Assembly (NCBI GenBank): GCA_012295275.1
Contig: CM022665.1
Location: 18,170,150 to 18,234,149, forward strand
Reading direction: 5' to 3'
DNA length: 64,000 bases
Source: Chrysomallon squamiferum
Taxonomy: Eukaryota > Mollusca > Gastropoda > Neomphalida > Peltospiridae
In this document: positions 1 to 12,900 of the stretch, piece by piece
Position numbering within the stretch: position 1 is the first letter of the stretch
Layout of the letters: the number at the start of each line of letters is the position of its first letter
Program-made: the position numbers and the translations under genes
Notes under the pieces: generated by a model
Seen by the model: the letters and a program-made list of their open reading frames with translations, nothing else
Told to the model about the DNA's origin: nothing
Database searches by the model: none

Positions 1-229
1 GCTAAATCTATTACTGCTGAATTTTTATTGTGTTATTCTGTGGTACTTACGCTTAAAAACTAAGATAACGTATTTTAATAATTAAAAGATTATCTAGAAA
101 GACTAAGTAACAAACTGGGCTGAATTAGTTTTGTATTATTTATCAACGCTATTTTCTTTTATAGTATATCGTCGAATCGTATGATTTAACTATATTATAT
201 GTTACCCTTGAGGGTTAATTCATGTAAAC

Positions 230-264
<35 letters not shown>

Positions 265-790
265 CAATTATCAATATTGAATTTTTGTTATATATATATA
301 ACAATTATCCATATTGAATTTTTGTTATATATATATAACAATTATCAATATTGAATTTTTGTTATATATATATAACAATTATCCATATTGAATTCTTATT
401 TGTGTTAGTGTTCTCTAGTGGATAGAGAATAGCCATTTAGTGATTTAAACTGTCTCAGATAATTAACACCTTGTCACGTGACGAGCCAACTTTTAGGTAT
501 TAATACCACACAGACTAGTCACCGTGACAGTAACTGTTTTATATTTTACATACATTAACCATCAATAGTAACATATAATTTAATCGTATGATTTGAACGA
601 TACAGTATAAAGACAAATAGCGTTGATAGATAATACTGTTTTAATTAAGCCCAGCTGGTTACGTTAACTTTCTAACGAAGCTTTTAGTTACTAAAATACG
701 TTATTTTGTACTTAGTTTTCAAGCGTAAGTAAGTACCACAGAATAATACAATAAAATATCCAACAGAAATATACTTGGCTATATTCTATC
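1..790. repeat. Diverged long inverted repeat (fold-back structure)
   Basis: The sequence at about 10-230 aligns, with substitutions and small indels, to the reverse complement of about 560-780. Shared blocks include TATTCTGTGGTACTTAC, ATCAACGCTATTT and ATCGTATGATTT, in the same order on both arms. The arms are about 200 bp and the loop about 330 bp. The left arm begins at the window edge, so the true outer boundary is unknown. This could be a non-autonomous fold-back transposon or an old inverted duplication. No coding sequence is visible inside. Confidence 0.75.
234..410. repeat. (AT)n followed by four 37-bp palindromic minisatellite units
   Basis: A TA dinucleotide run (about 234-262) leads into four direct repeats whose AACAATTATC blocks start at 263, 300, 337 and 374, a 37-bp period. 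Adjacent units share the perfect palindrome TTGTTATATATATATAACAA. Units alternate TCAATATTG and TCCATATTG, so the array looks like two copies of a 74-bp dimer. Confidence 0.85.
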
Positions 791-2470
791 AATCAACATG
801 TATATTACATAAAAAAGAAAAACCCCATTTAAACCATTACTACCACTGCCTGAGTAATCCTTTGTCTTGAGTACACCTACCTCAGACAACGTTTCGCAAA
901 ACGGCGCGCTGGTCAAAAGATCTCGTTTAAAACGCGCGCTGGATTTTCATAGGGCTCTCGCGGGCGTTCATGAAACACCTCTGCAGACAGCCTTTCTGAA
1001 TTTAGTTTGCAATTTTAAATGCTTATTTTGAGTTTGTTAATCCCAATGTTTCTTAGTTAATAAAATAACGGATCTTCTCCTAATTACATAATACAGCTTC
1101 TAAACAGCCGATTGACGTCTGCATACTATCTGCTATTTAGTTTTTGTGTAATTACCCACATTTTCCCCACAGTATTTAGCTAAACATTGAAGAACCGTAA
1201 AAATATTAACTTATAAACATGATTATACACTATAGCTTAATTAATATTACTGTAATATACTAAATATAAAATGCAGCAATCATTCTGCTTTAAATCGGCA
1301 TATAAAAATAAATGTTTTGTGAATATTATTTAAATATTTGTTAATTTCTAATTGTAGTCTCATCTGAAATGGATTTGATGAATTGTTTTGAGATGTTCAA
1401 GCAAACCTCCTCATTAGTATATTTCTACACTCTGTGATTTGTCTGACCAGACACAGAGCTTCTGATCAGTTTGTTGAAGATGTGTGCGGTTTTTAATCCA
1501 GTTGTAAATAAATAAGAAGTACTTGTAACTGAAAATAATGTCATTGCAGTTTTCTGTTCTCGTAAAATATTTGTAATGAAAAACCTTACACTGGAGTCTA
1601 TTGATGTAATGAAAATTTTTAGTCTGTTTATATAATTATTATTTCAAAAAGTCAAACGATGATTTCTGTGTGTAATATGTGTCTACTTTTAACATACAGA
1701 AAACTTTCAGTGAATTTATGATTGATAATGTTAACCCTACATGTCAGTCTGATATGATATCAGCCAAAGCTTTTATCATTTTCAAACATTGTTAAGCTGT
1801 GTAGATGTATTTTGAAGTCTGATAAATCACTTATCATTGTTTTGATAAAAATGCTATATATATTTCTGTTTTAAATGTATCTGTATCTTTACAGTCATAA
1901 AATTTTCGAAAGAGAATTATTCATACCCACTTTATTGGAGTGAATATATAAGAATAAGCATATTAAGCATTTCTCATTTTTATGTTTCAGAATTGTTTTT
2001 GTTGCACTTCATTCCAATGAACATATAAGATGGACACAAGTAAAAACATCGTCAGAAAATCATGTATAGAAACAACAGTCTCCATGTTACGCCAATGAAA
2101 TATAGTGGAGCAAAGTCGTCAAGCAAACAAATCATTCAGTATGTGCATTAAATATGTGTATTTATTTAATTATATTTTTTCACAAATATAGCATGTAGAA
2201 TTGAAGTTGTGTTGATGTATATCAATATATTCCTAATTTGTTACATTTTTAATCAATAAAATAGCTTGAAATAGTTACTGAATAATTAGCTGTTTCTCTG
2301 TGAAATTAATCATCATATGGTTTAAAAGTGGTTAAAGTAAATTATATACATTGCAAAATATTAATGAGCTATTCTCGTTCCTTATGATGAACTGGTCTAT
2401 TGGTCAAAGTGAAGAAAAAATTTAAAATTAAAAAAACATAGAAAAATTAAATAATAGTAATAAATAAATA
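791..2470. other. Intergenic, no gene recognised
   Basis: This is AT-rich sequence without a supportable exon. The only departure is a short CpG-rich patch at about 880-975 (several GCGCGC and CGCG words), which could be a promoter remnant or part of an old repeat. Nothing else could be assigned. Confidence 0.5.
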
Positions 2471-2476
2471 AAAGTA

Positions 2477-2538
<62 letters not shown>

Positions 2539-2890
2539 CAACAATAACAATAACAATAACAATAATAATAAATTAATTATCTTCAGTTCCCTAATGAAAA
2601 ACATGTAATATTTCCATACTTCTATAAACTTATTTAGCCAAAATATTATTATTCCAAAACATAAAAATAAAAATCAATAATTACAAAGACGTTGACATGT
2701 AGGGTGTAGGAAAAAATAGCACACGGAAGAAATGGCACTGCAAATTTGGAAAAAATGACACCCTATTTATTTTTTCTGTATATAATAAAAAATTAAAAAA
2801 ATAAAACACAAAAAAAGCAAACAAACAAAAATAACAACAACAAAAGAAAAAAAAAAACAAAAAAAACAACAAAAAACAAACAAAAAAACA
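2477..2890. repeat. (AAT)n/(AAC)n microsatellite and A/C-rich low complexity
   Basis: There is a run of AAT triplets at about 2477-2535 passing into AAC/AAT mixtures to 2570. A second A-rich block with interspersed C lies at about 2790-2895. Apparent open frames here are low-complexity artefacts. Confidence 0.9.
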
Positions 2891-3157
2891 ACAAAATAAT
2901 AAAATATATTTGAAAATTCAATTTATTCATGCAATATTGCTACATAGATGTATATTAATATACAGCATTGCTCAATCACTTGGTTTTGCTTAACAATATT
3001 ATATATCACATTATTATCACATTTAACAATATGATATACATAGCATCACTCAACCACTGGGTTTTGGTTACCATGAGGTTTCCAGAGGATGTTGTGACCA
3101 GCTCCTTGGAGGAATTCTTCTGTCCACACATGAAGATGAGACTGTAGACATGCTTAC

Positions 3158-3239
3158 ATGAAAACCACACGTTTGACTCGCTTGTCGGGAGGCTCACCAC
3201 GAGCAGCCTTGAGGAGAGTTGTGCTGACTTGGGCAGCAT
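3158..3239 (-). CDS. Candidate isolated exon, unidentified
   Basis: On the minus strand an 82-nt block is bounded by AAAGCAG upstream and GTAAGC downstream, a good acceptor and donor. Read with two bases completing the first codon, it encodes AAQVSTTLLKAARGEPPDKR followed by VKRVVF without a stop. It is richer in G and C than its surroundings. I do not recognise the family. No convincing partner exon in a compatible phase was found: the nearest acceptor-like site (about 3120) does not continue the frame. It could be one exon of a minus-strand gene extending left, a pseudo-exon, or chance. Confidence 0.25.
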
Positions 3240-3479
3240 CTGCTTTAAGCCAGTGAATTAGTTTCCACAGGTGCCATTTTTAACAGGTGCCTTTTCTCCG
3301 GTTCCATTTTTTCTGTACTCCATTAGAAACTGAACAAACTAGGACATTAGACCCAGTCACAATCTTTTTATTTTGCAAAAAGCACAAATAATTTTAAATA
3401 ACTGATTTTTCAAATGCATGCTTCCTTGAAAACAAACTGTCTGTTTAAACATTATGTATTTCGGAACTAATGTACAATG

Positions 3480-3770
3480 TCTTTTTACGACTGTGAGTCG
3501 CAATGGACATACGAACACAATGCTGTAATGCCGGATATTTGTACTGAATATTCGATTAAACTTTGAGTGAATAATTCAATTTTTCTTATATTTTTATTAC
3601 TTCCTTTAATGCAGACTTATCTGAAAATGGAGGAACAATACACTTTGAAAAGGGATGATCTGTTCTAAACGTCGTTGGAGGTGGGAGACGTCTATTCGGT
3701 CCTGGTTGGTTGTCGGTTACGGTTTCATTTTACCCAGAAAATTTAGGAAGATTGCAGACGGACGAAGTAG
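3480..3770 (+). promoter_or_regulatory. Possible promoter / 5' UTR exon of TRAF copy A
   Basis: A stretch of higher GC and CpG content ends near donor-like sites (GTAGGT at 3767, GTACAT at 3771). It lies 250 bp upstream of the acceptor (TTTTGCAG, ending 4019) that precedes the exon carrying the start codon. The coding exon begins 12 bases before the ATG after a splice acceptor, so a 5' UTR exon must lie upstream, and this is the best local candidate. Inferred only from position and composition. Confidence 0.3.
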
Positions 3771-4019
3771 GTACATCTATGAAATGTGTATCAATATCTT
3801 TCCACGAATATCGACAAATTGAAAGTAGCCTATGACAAATTTGTATTGTAAGTCAGAAGTGTTTTTGTTATTTTATTTTATTTTTTTGTTTTGTTTTTTT
3901 TTTTTAGTTTAGCAGAAAAACTAATAGTTTTAGATGAAATTGTTCGATTGGAATTTCTATAACAGGGCATAGAAGTGAAATAAATAAGAAAAATAAAGAC
4001 TTCTCATTATCTTTTGCAG

Positions 4020-4153
4020 ACTCTGAATGATATGGAAAGTCTCTCTTCAGTCAGTACTTCAAACGGACGAATTCCTGAGTTTACTCAACCTTTGGATGAA
4101 AGATACAAATGTTGTTACTGCAAGCAGGTTCTTCGTAATCCAGTCCAAACACG
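4020..4153 (+). CDS. TRAF3-like: TRAF copy A exon 1 (start codon, first half of RING)
   Basis: The acceptor TTTTGCAG ends at 4019 and the donor GTAAAT begins at 4154. ATG at 4032 opens MESLSSVSTSNGRIPEF; residues 27-30 (CCYC) are the first RING cysteine pair. It ends one base short of a complete codon (CG|G, Arg41). An earlier in-frame ATG is not present in the exon. Confidence 0.85.
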
Positions 4154-5355
4154 GTAAATGAAAATACACCTTACATCTGAAACTAAATTGCAGTCAGATT
4201 GTATCCAGTATTACTATTACTAAGTGTGAAATGATGATAATATTGCTTAAAAAGATATTTATAATTAAATCCTTTCCAAAACAAGGCAAATAAAAACTCA
4301 AAGATCCTTCTCAAACTAAGCTGCTATAAAATTGTAACTAGTATTACTACTAACATTTTCATCAAGTATGAAATGGCAATGATGTAGGTTAAACGCTGTT
4401 TACTTTCAAAACGAGGAAACTGAAAATACAAAGATCTATCTGAGACTATACTGTAAAAAGATTGTATACAGTATTACTATTTTGACAGTTTCATTAAATA
4501 TGAAATAGTGATGATGTACATATTTTAAGAAGCTATGTAAGATTAAATCACAGGTGAATACTTCCCCCAGCTACCATATTTACACGGGCCAGATCTAGCC
4601 CCCAAAATGTGCTAGATGAGTTGTTTTTATGTTTGATGCTATATTCTTTAAGGAAATTGTGTCTTGCATAATACAAAAATATAAATGCTTCTATGCTTAT
4701 TTTGCCAAAGGTTTGCTTATCTTTAGTTTTTTTTATAATTAATTCAACCTTTTTCTGTTTACATATTTTTATCTTTAAACAACAAGGTGTGGACATCGCC
4801 TGTGTGAGAAATGTAGAGATGAAATCTTTGCCAGTGGGGAGCCTGTAGCTTGTCCAGCTGGAGAGGACGATTGTGAAACTCTCGAACAAAATGAGGTGAG
4901 TTGAAATTTATTTACATTCTATTAGAAAACACCCCCCTGAAAATCCCCATTTTTAACAACCATCAGTGATAAATTAAACAATAATCTGGCAGTCTGTTTT
5001 CTTTTAATTCCAGTATCAATATTACTTTGATTGATTTGCAGATTTATCCAGATGTAAGCATACGAAGAGAAATTCAGAATCTTCCTGTTCGTTGTAGAAA
5101 CTACATTTTTGAATGCACCTTTACTGCTCCCTGGAAATATATTGAGGTTGGTTATAAAAATGTGGTAAAAAGGATTGAAACAATAATAAGGAAAATTAGA
5201 AAATGATTGTTGTTGGTGCTATTATTACAACTGTTACAAATAATATAAGGTGAAAAAAAATGTAGGAAAAAGGAAATAAATGATATAAGGAAAATTAGAA
5301 ATTAAAAGTTATAGCTGTTGCTATTACTGTTTTGTTACTGTTACTATTATTATTA

Positions 5356-5403
<48 letters not shown>

Positions 5404-8400
5404 AATAAAGTATAAGGAAAATTAGGAATTAAAAATTACTGTTGTTGCTATTTTCATTATTATTGTAATAAAATTGTTTTTATTCTTCCTGTTATATATT
5501 TTATGGGGACACGCTTGGCGAAATTTGAAAAACAAAATCGTTTTGACACGACCATTAACAAAAATTATTCAGGTTTCTATTCATTAAGTAAAAAATCCCA
5601 AATAAATTTAAATATCTCCCCAAAAATGCATTTTGTGAGACGCCTGTCACTGAAATTTACACATTTTAGTCAAATTCTGCGTTTATTTCCGGGTTTTATT
5701 TTCGACGCTTGTTTCTTCGAAACCTGCATACATCATGACTTTTTGATGCATTCTTATTGGTTAATACTTTGTTTCAGCATTATTATTGTTTACTTCCGTT
5801 CATTGATGTTCCCCTCCCCGTGCATAATGTTTTTGATTTAAATTTTCGAAATCATAGAGATTATCGTGGAAAGAAAACCATTACTAAACATAAATTTGGG
5901 AAGCGGAAGCTATCTTGCAATAAACAATTACAATGTGCACGAGAAAAATTGCAGAAAAAGCGAGGTCATTGAGGAAATGGAATTTAGTCGCTGCTGGAGA
6001 TTGGCAAGAACCAGGACCTTCCCCACCGACTTCCAAAACAAAACTGGAACATGTTTTGGAAATCGAAGATGAAGAAGCAGATGATCATCCATTTGTTACT
6101 GATGACAACTGTCTTTTTGTGCAGGTGGCGTGTCTGAAAAAAATTGGGAAAACCCAAAGAAAGCGTAGCCAGTGGGTTTGCAATGAAAGTGCTACAATAC
6201 AGTAGCAGCACTGGGTTTACAAAAGTGGGTGGAGCTGCTATGAAACTAATGCAGGATTTGGAACGAATCCACATGATGGAAAGAAAATTGCTGTAATCGA
6301 AAAAAAAGACAAAGCGAACTAAGACATTTGAAAAGGATTCAGCAACATGAAATGCTTGCTGCAGCTGAAGGTGAAATAACTCTTACTGGACTACACATAA
6401 AATAGCAATCATATGTATATAAATAAAGTTGTTTTAGATAAATGTTTCAGGTTTTTTCAGAAGGAAATACATACACACAGTTATCATTATACATAATATC
6501 ACCCATGTAACTAGATTAAGTGGAAATATAAAACTTTATTTGCTGTTTCCTCACATTTTATTTTTGGTACTTTTCTAAATTTTGGGGCAGCTGCTGCATG
6601 AAAACTATTTGAACTAGAGATCCCAAACTTGGAATATAATATTTTAGAAACAAACACTACAAAAAGACAGAAATTAACAATTCTTTTCATTTATAATGTG
6701 TCTAGTATGAAAAAATACAAGTAAAAAAACATAACATTATTTTGAAAAATGTATTTGTTTTGAAGCATGTATGTATATATATATATATATATATTGCCTT
6801 TTGTTGGTTTTGCTTGGAAAGGTGAAATTTGATATTAATATTAAAAAAGCCAAAAATAAAAGTAATCATTTAAAAAAAAAAAAAAAAAAAAAATTGGTAC
6901 TGGTGTTTTATGGTAACAAATGGGGATTATTTCCATCAAGTTTCAATTCTACAGCATAAAAAATAATGATTTTTGATTTTTGCCACACGTGTCCCCTTAA
7001 ATTCATCATTCAGTGAAAGATTGCTATTTTACAAAGAGCCAGTAATCTGTTTTTTTTTTTATTTTTATTTTCAGTATCCAATTTATCTTTTAAAACTGTA
7101 AACTTGAATCATTTATCAGAGCTGTTCTATCAGAAACATGAAGCTGTGTGTCAGTTCAAACCAGTGGAGTGTCCAAACAAGAAGTTTGGTTGTGAAACAT
7201 TTTTACCTGAGAACAAGATGAGTCCACATCAGCTTCAGTGTCCATTTCGTCAGACAAACTGTGAACGATGTGGACAAACATTATGTTTTAAATTCGTCAG
7301 AGTAATTATTCTGTTTCTTAAGTATTTTTATATCCGATATTAAAGTAAATAAATAAATAAATAAATAAATGTAATATAATGTAATCTAATCATGTATGCA
7401 TGTATATATAGCCTATAACATTTTTGTAAAATCTATAATCAAGAAATGTAATATTATTTTAAATAACTAGATTGACTCATATGAAAATATGCATATTTTC
7501 AACATAATTATCAAAGATTTTATTCTGTTATTATTACAAAAACACCTTTTTCATCTGATATATAATCTATCTGTCCACACACAGACACACACACACATTT
7601 ATATATAGACTAATACATTTTTATAAAATATATAATCATGAAATATAATGTTATTTATTACTTTTATGAAAATCTACATATGTTAGATATAATTATCAGA
7701 TTATTTATTGTTACTAAAGCATGTGTTTACCTGATATCTCAAGTGTGTGTGTGTGTGTGTGTGAATATGTTGCCCATAACATTTTTGGTAAAATATATAA
7801 ACAGAAATTTATTTTAAATGGCAAGGATTTACACATGGAAATTAACATTTATTGCACCTCATTATCAAAGTAATTCTATTAAAGGAATTTTTCTGAAAAA
7901 GAAAGAAAGAACAATCTTTTTGATACTGGTACAATATTTGACTAATTACATTATTTAAAATGAAAAAGATTATATATGCATTTATTTGGAATCCCCATTG
8001 CCAGTGACAGTTTTGTAAAATGTATAACTTGTAAAAGAAATAACCATTTTTGATCATTTGATTAATAATTTTAACTCTTAGAAATTGATTCACTCAATGA
8101 TTGTGATAAATTTTGTTTTGATTAATTCTCATAGAACTGTGGGATGCTGTAAATTGTTTTGAGTCCTTAACTCTTTAGTCATCTGAATAATACAGTATTA
8201 CTTTGGTTAAGAAGTGGATTATTTTAATTAATTTAAAAACGATTATTTTATATATGCATATTGACTGATAGACAGGGAATAGCTTGTTATGGTTTTACGT
8301 ATCAGTTTTATTCTGTGAAGAGTAAAATGGCCTGATTCAGCAAGGCTCAGTCAAGCTGTCATTTGAACAGAGGATGATAAAACTGATATCTTAAGGCAGT

Positions 8401-9685
8401 AACCAGTTATTTCTTTTATTCTTTTATTAAAAAAAATATACAAAAACTAAATGAAATTATGTGGTTTATTTTCAACGTGCCACTCTTGCAAGTAATAAAT
8501 TCATTTATATTAATGTTTCAGTCAGTTTACATGAAAACTAAATAATTCATAAACATACATACACACATATTCTGCAGATTTAACTTTTCTAAAAAAAAAA
8601 ATTATTATAATACATATGAAGTGGAGAAATTGCATTTCACAAAATACACATGTATCAGTATAATGTTTTGAAAATTATGTTTTGAAGTGTTAAGATAAAG
8701 TAAGGCTTAATATTTTTGAAAATAGAATGTTAATTTTAATTCAGAATAAAGTTCATAACATTATCATCATCATCATCATTTTGTTGGTTGTTAATTCAGA
8801 CATATTGGAAGAAAAATTAACACTTTAAATAATTTGCAGCAACATAAAGAAAATGATTGTCCAGAAGTTGATGTCATGTGTCCATACAATTGTACTGCTC
8901 AGATGATGAAACGAAAAGAGGTGAAATGTATTATTATTATTGTTATTGTTATTGTTATTATTATTATTATAAATGTTGTTATTATTAATTTTCTTATTGT
9001 TCTTCTTATTGTTCTTATTATTATAAATATTATTATTTTTATTATTACTACTGTTATTGTTATCATCATCATTATTATTATTATTATTTCATTGTTACTA
9101 CCATCAGGACAGGATTTAGTTATGATGGCTGAACTTTTGAGGCCTTCCTTAATTTGGATCCAAAATAGTAGGTTTTTTCTAGCTTGTAGGCAAATCAAAC
9201 AGTAACTAATAATTGTTGTTGCTGTATTGTTCTTGTTACTGTAGATCACCGTTGTTGTCGATGATGCTCTTATTATTACTATTATCACTATTATTGTTGT
9301 TATTGCTGCTGCTGTTATTATTATTCTATACATGAACTTTGTAACAGAAAGTGCAAAATTTCAATTTTGATAACATTCTTTTCTTTCACTTGTAGAACGT
9401 CATAAAAATTGTAATAATTTTGTTTGGCTGATAAACATGTAACCTTGAAATTTTATTAATATTAATTGTAGTAATAATAGTTGTAGTGGTAGTAAAAACA
9501 AATAATAAACAAACAAATAACAACAACAATTAAACCTTATTTTCAGTTAAGTGACCACTTGATGACCTGTCCAAAAAAGCCCCAGGAATGTAAATTTAAA
9601 CAAATTGGTTGTGATTTCACTGTGAGTATTTCTTTTAAATCTTTAGACTTTAGTATTATGTTATTAATTTCTTTCTTTTTCTTTC

Positions 9686-9737
<52 letters not shown>

Positions 9738-9959
9738 CTACTACTACTACTACTGTTATTATCATTCTGTTATCATCATTATTATTCAGATTCATTTTTA
9801 TTAAATAATATCTTTATTATGACAAACCAGGTTATTTCACCTTTTTTTCTCTCTGTATATCTATAAAAATTTGATTGAACAGTTTTATTGTTATTGTTAT
9901 TGTTATTGTTGTTATTTTTATTATTATTTTTATCATTTTTATCATTATTACTATTATCA

Positions 9960-9993
<34 letters not shown>

Positions 9994-12900
9994 TACTACT
10001 ACTACTACTACTATTATTATTATTATTACTGTTATCATCATTATTATTCAGATTCATTTTTATTAAATAATATCATTATTATGACAAACCAGGTTATTTC
10101 ACCTTTTTTTCTCTCTGTATATCTGTAAAAATTTGATTGAACAGTTTTACAAGGGGTTCATGAAAATTATTCTAACAGCAATAAATTAAAAACGCATTTA
10201 AAAATTTCTATGCAAATGGAACAGATTTTCAAGTGTATCCAATGTACAGATAAATGTATACATAATCTTTCTTTTCAGCTTTAGCCTGTACACCTAGGTA
10301 AAAAGAGAAAAAGAAAGGGTTATGGTGAATATTTGATATCCAGAGTTTTATTTTTTTAATTTGGTGGCAACATTCATAAAAATATATTTCACATAATCTT
10401 TAAGATCATTAATATTTCTCATTTAAAGTATTTATGAATGGAAAATGTCTATAATCTGGTATTTAACATAGAAATGTATAGACATATATAATTTTAAAAA
10501 TGTTTACAGTTACTAAGTTATTTTTATGGTCATTGTAAAGGGAAGTGCACAAGAAATGGCACATCATGAGAGTCATTTCATGTCCCATCATCTAGAACTA
10601 TTAACTGTCTTTACAAGCACAATGGACTTACAACATCTGGATACTAAACAGAAAATACAGGTAATAAAATTAAATACTAGATAAATATTATTTGATTTAT
10701 TTATTTATTATTATTGTTGTTGTTCGATATTAAACATGGTCAAATAATTATTGTTATTTTTATCATTATTTGTCATTATCATTATAATTTTCATTATTGT
10801 TGTTGGATATTAAACAGATTATAGACATAAAAATGTTTAGTTATTTATTGTTATTTTTAACATTATTGTTGTTGTTATTTTTAAATGTATTATTTATATT
10901 TTTGTTTTGAAAGGAATTGACAGCAGAGGGAGATGAATTAAAAAAACAGCTGGCTGATGCTCAAAAGGAAAATGAGAACCTAAAGAATTCTTTAAAACAT
11001 TTGGAGAAAACATTGAAGGATGTGAGGGTGAGAATTTATAATGCTTGTCATATTTCATGGCTAATGGTTAAATAATGTATTTACTGTAACTAAAATTGCT
11101 TGTTGTTTTTTTTGTTTTGTTTTTTTAAATTACTTTTTCATTTCAGTTGAAGTAGATAAAGTAAAGATATCGAAAAAGAATGCAGATATTTGTATTTGAT
11201 AACTATATACAGTTTTGGATACATACCAGGATTAATTGTGTATTATTTCCTTTCAGGTTAAGATGGTTGGCCACACTGAAAGGCTGATCCTTCTGGAGAG
11301 AAAGATGGAGGAGTTGCCACGTAAAGACACGTTTGAGGAACACTCCAGAGACATGGTGACACTGAAGGAAAAATTGAACCAGTTACAAGGACAGACATTA
11401 TCACTGGAAGGTGGTGCAACAGTTGCCAGATATGGAACTTTGAATGCAATGGCAGGTTGGCAAAAAGGAGATGCTTATCTTAACTCTATTCATCTTACCA
11501 TTTGCTTTTTATTAAAGGATAGGATGTTTTCAGTACTTGTTAGCCAGCTTCACTGATATGATGTATATATGTTACAGGAAATACGTATAATCAGGAAATG
11601 TGTATCATTCTGAAAATTTCAGAAAATGTTATTCACTCTTGAAACTGGGAATCATCCTCGGACTGTAGTTGATGGAGAATTTCAGGAACAAGGCTAGATG
11701 ATGACAGGCAAATGTGAACAAAATGGGCAACACTTAGTTCCATTGTGGAGACTGGAGTTCTTCTGAAAGAGAAGAAATCTGAGTCCAAAAGTCTATTCAG
11801 TTGTACTCCCTCTAGGAAATAAGCATGTCCTTACTGTGAGTTTGCTCTTTCTGTGGACCCTTGACCCTGTGAATTTCAAGGTTTCCCAGAGATCATCACC
11901 AACTCAAGCCAGATTACTTTCAGTTCAATGATTACCCATATTTTCTGACACTTTCAGGAATTATAGATATTTCCTGTAACATTTATATTGTAGCCCATTT
12001 TGCAGTGATTTCATTTTAAATGGAATATACTTCCACTAATGGAATGTATTTTATGAGACAATTTCCTAATCTAAACATTTAAATACTCAGAATATAACTA
12101 TAATATTATTTTCAGTAAGAAGTAGAAAAAGTTACGAATTCATGCTTGTATATTCAAACTCTGTCTGTTTCATATGCATACATACACTTACACATTCTCT
12201 TTAAGTTTGATTGGTTTTGGATACTGCTTGTGTCACTACTTATTTTACCATCACATTGCCAGTCAGATCATACTAACAGTCTGTTCTGATAATCATTAAT
12301 TTCAAGTTTTAAAATGTATACATATATATTAAACAATTCTTTAAATAACATGCTTCACACCATCACTGCTGCAAGGTATTAGGAGCCTGTTGCAAGAAAA
12401 TAAAAGAGACAGCAGATTTGAAGTAAATTACTTTATTGTCTCATGGAAATTTTTTTTTTGTAAAAATAGTATGATTACAAGTAGTTTATAGAGATTAACA
12501 CTGATTAATTTTTTGATTTTTCATGACAAGGAACGTAACTCCACTGATAAAATGTGACATTTTATGATTCCAATGTGATCCAGGTTTGGGTTCAGTGTTC
12601 TGTTCTTGCAATTGTGTACATGTTACAAACAGAAATAAGAATTACAAAAAAGACAAAATGTGATTTAAGAAATTCACTTTTAACAGGAAACAAAAGAAAA
12701 AAGGTGGAAGGTAAAACGTGAGCTTCATATTTTATTGTCATTCAAATCAATGCAAATTTGACTTGCAGTAGATGACAGTACTTTATTTACAATTTTAAAT
12801 GATTCTGTTGCTAATTGTTATGAGAAATTATAACCTACCATGTCAGCATCATTTAGAAAAAAATAATCAACATTTACTAATTTTATTGTTAATTGTATTT

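Noticed and set aside
5503-6205. Overlapping plus-strand frames of 68-112 codons in TRAF intron 3
   Set aside because: They lie inside the TIR-bounded element, do not share a frame and match no known protein; kept only as part of the element.
8899-10128. Several open frames of 60-144 codons made mostly of I, V, N, Y or L on both strands
   Set aside because: They are translations of ATT/GTT/ACT triplet repeats inside TRAF introns, with no codon bias or homology.
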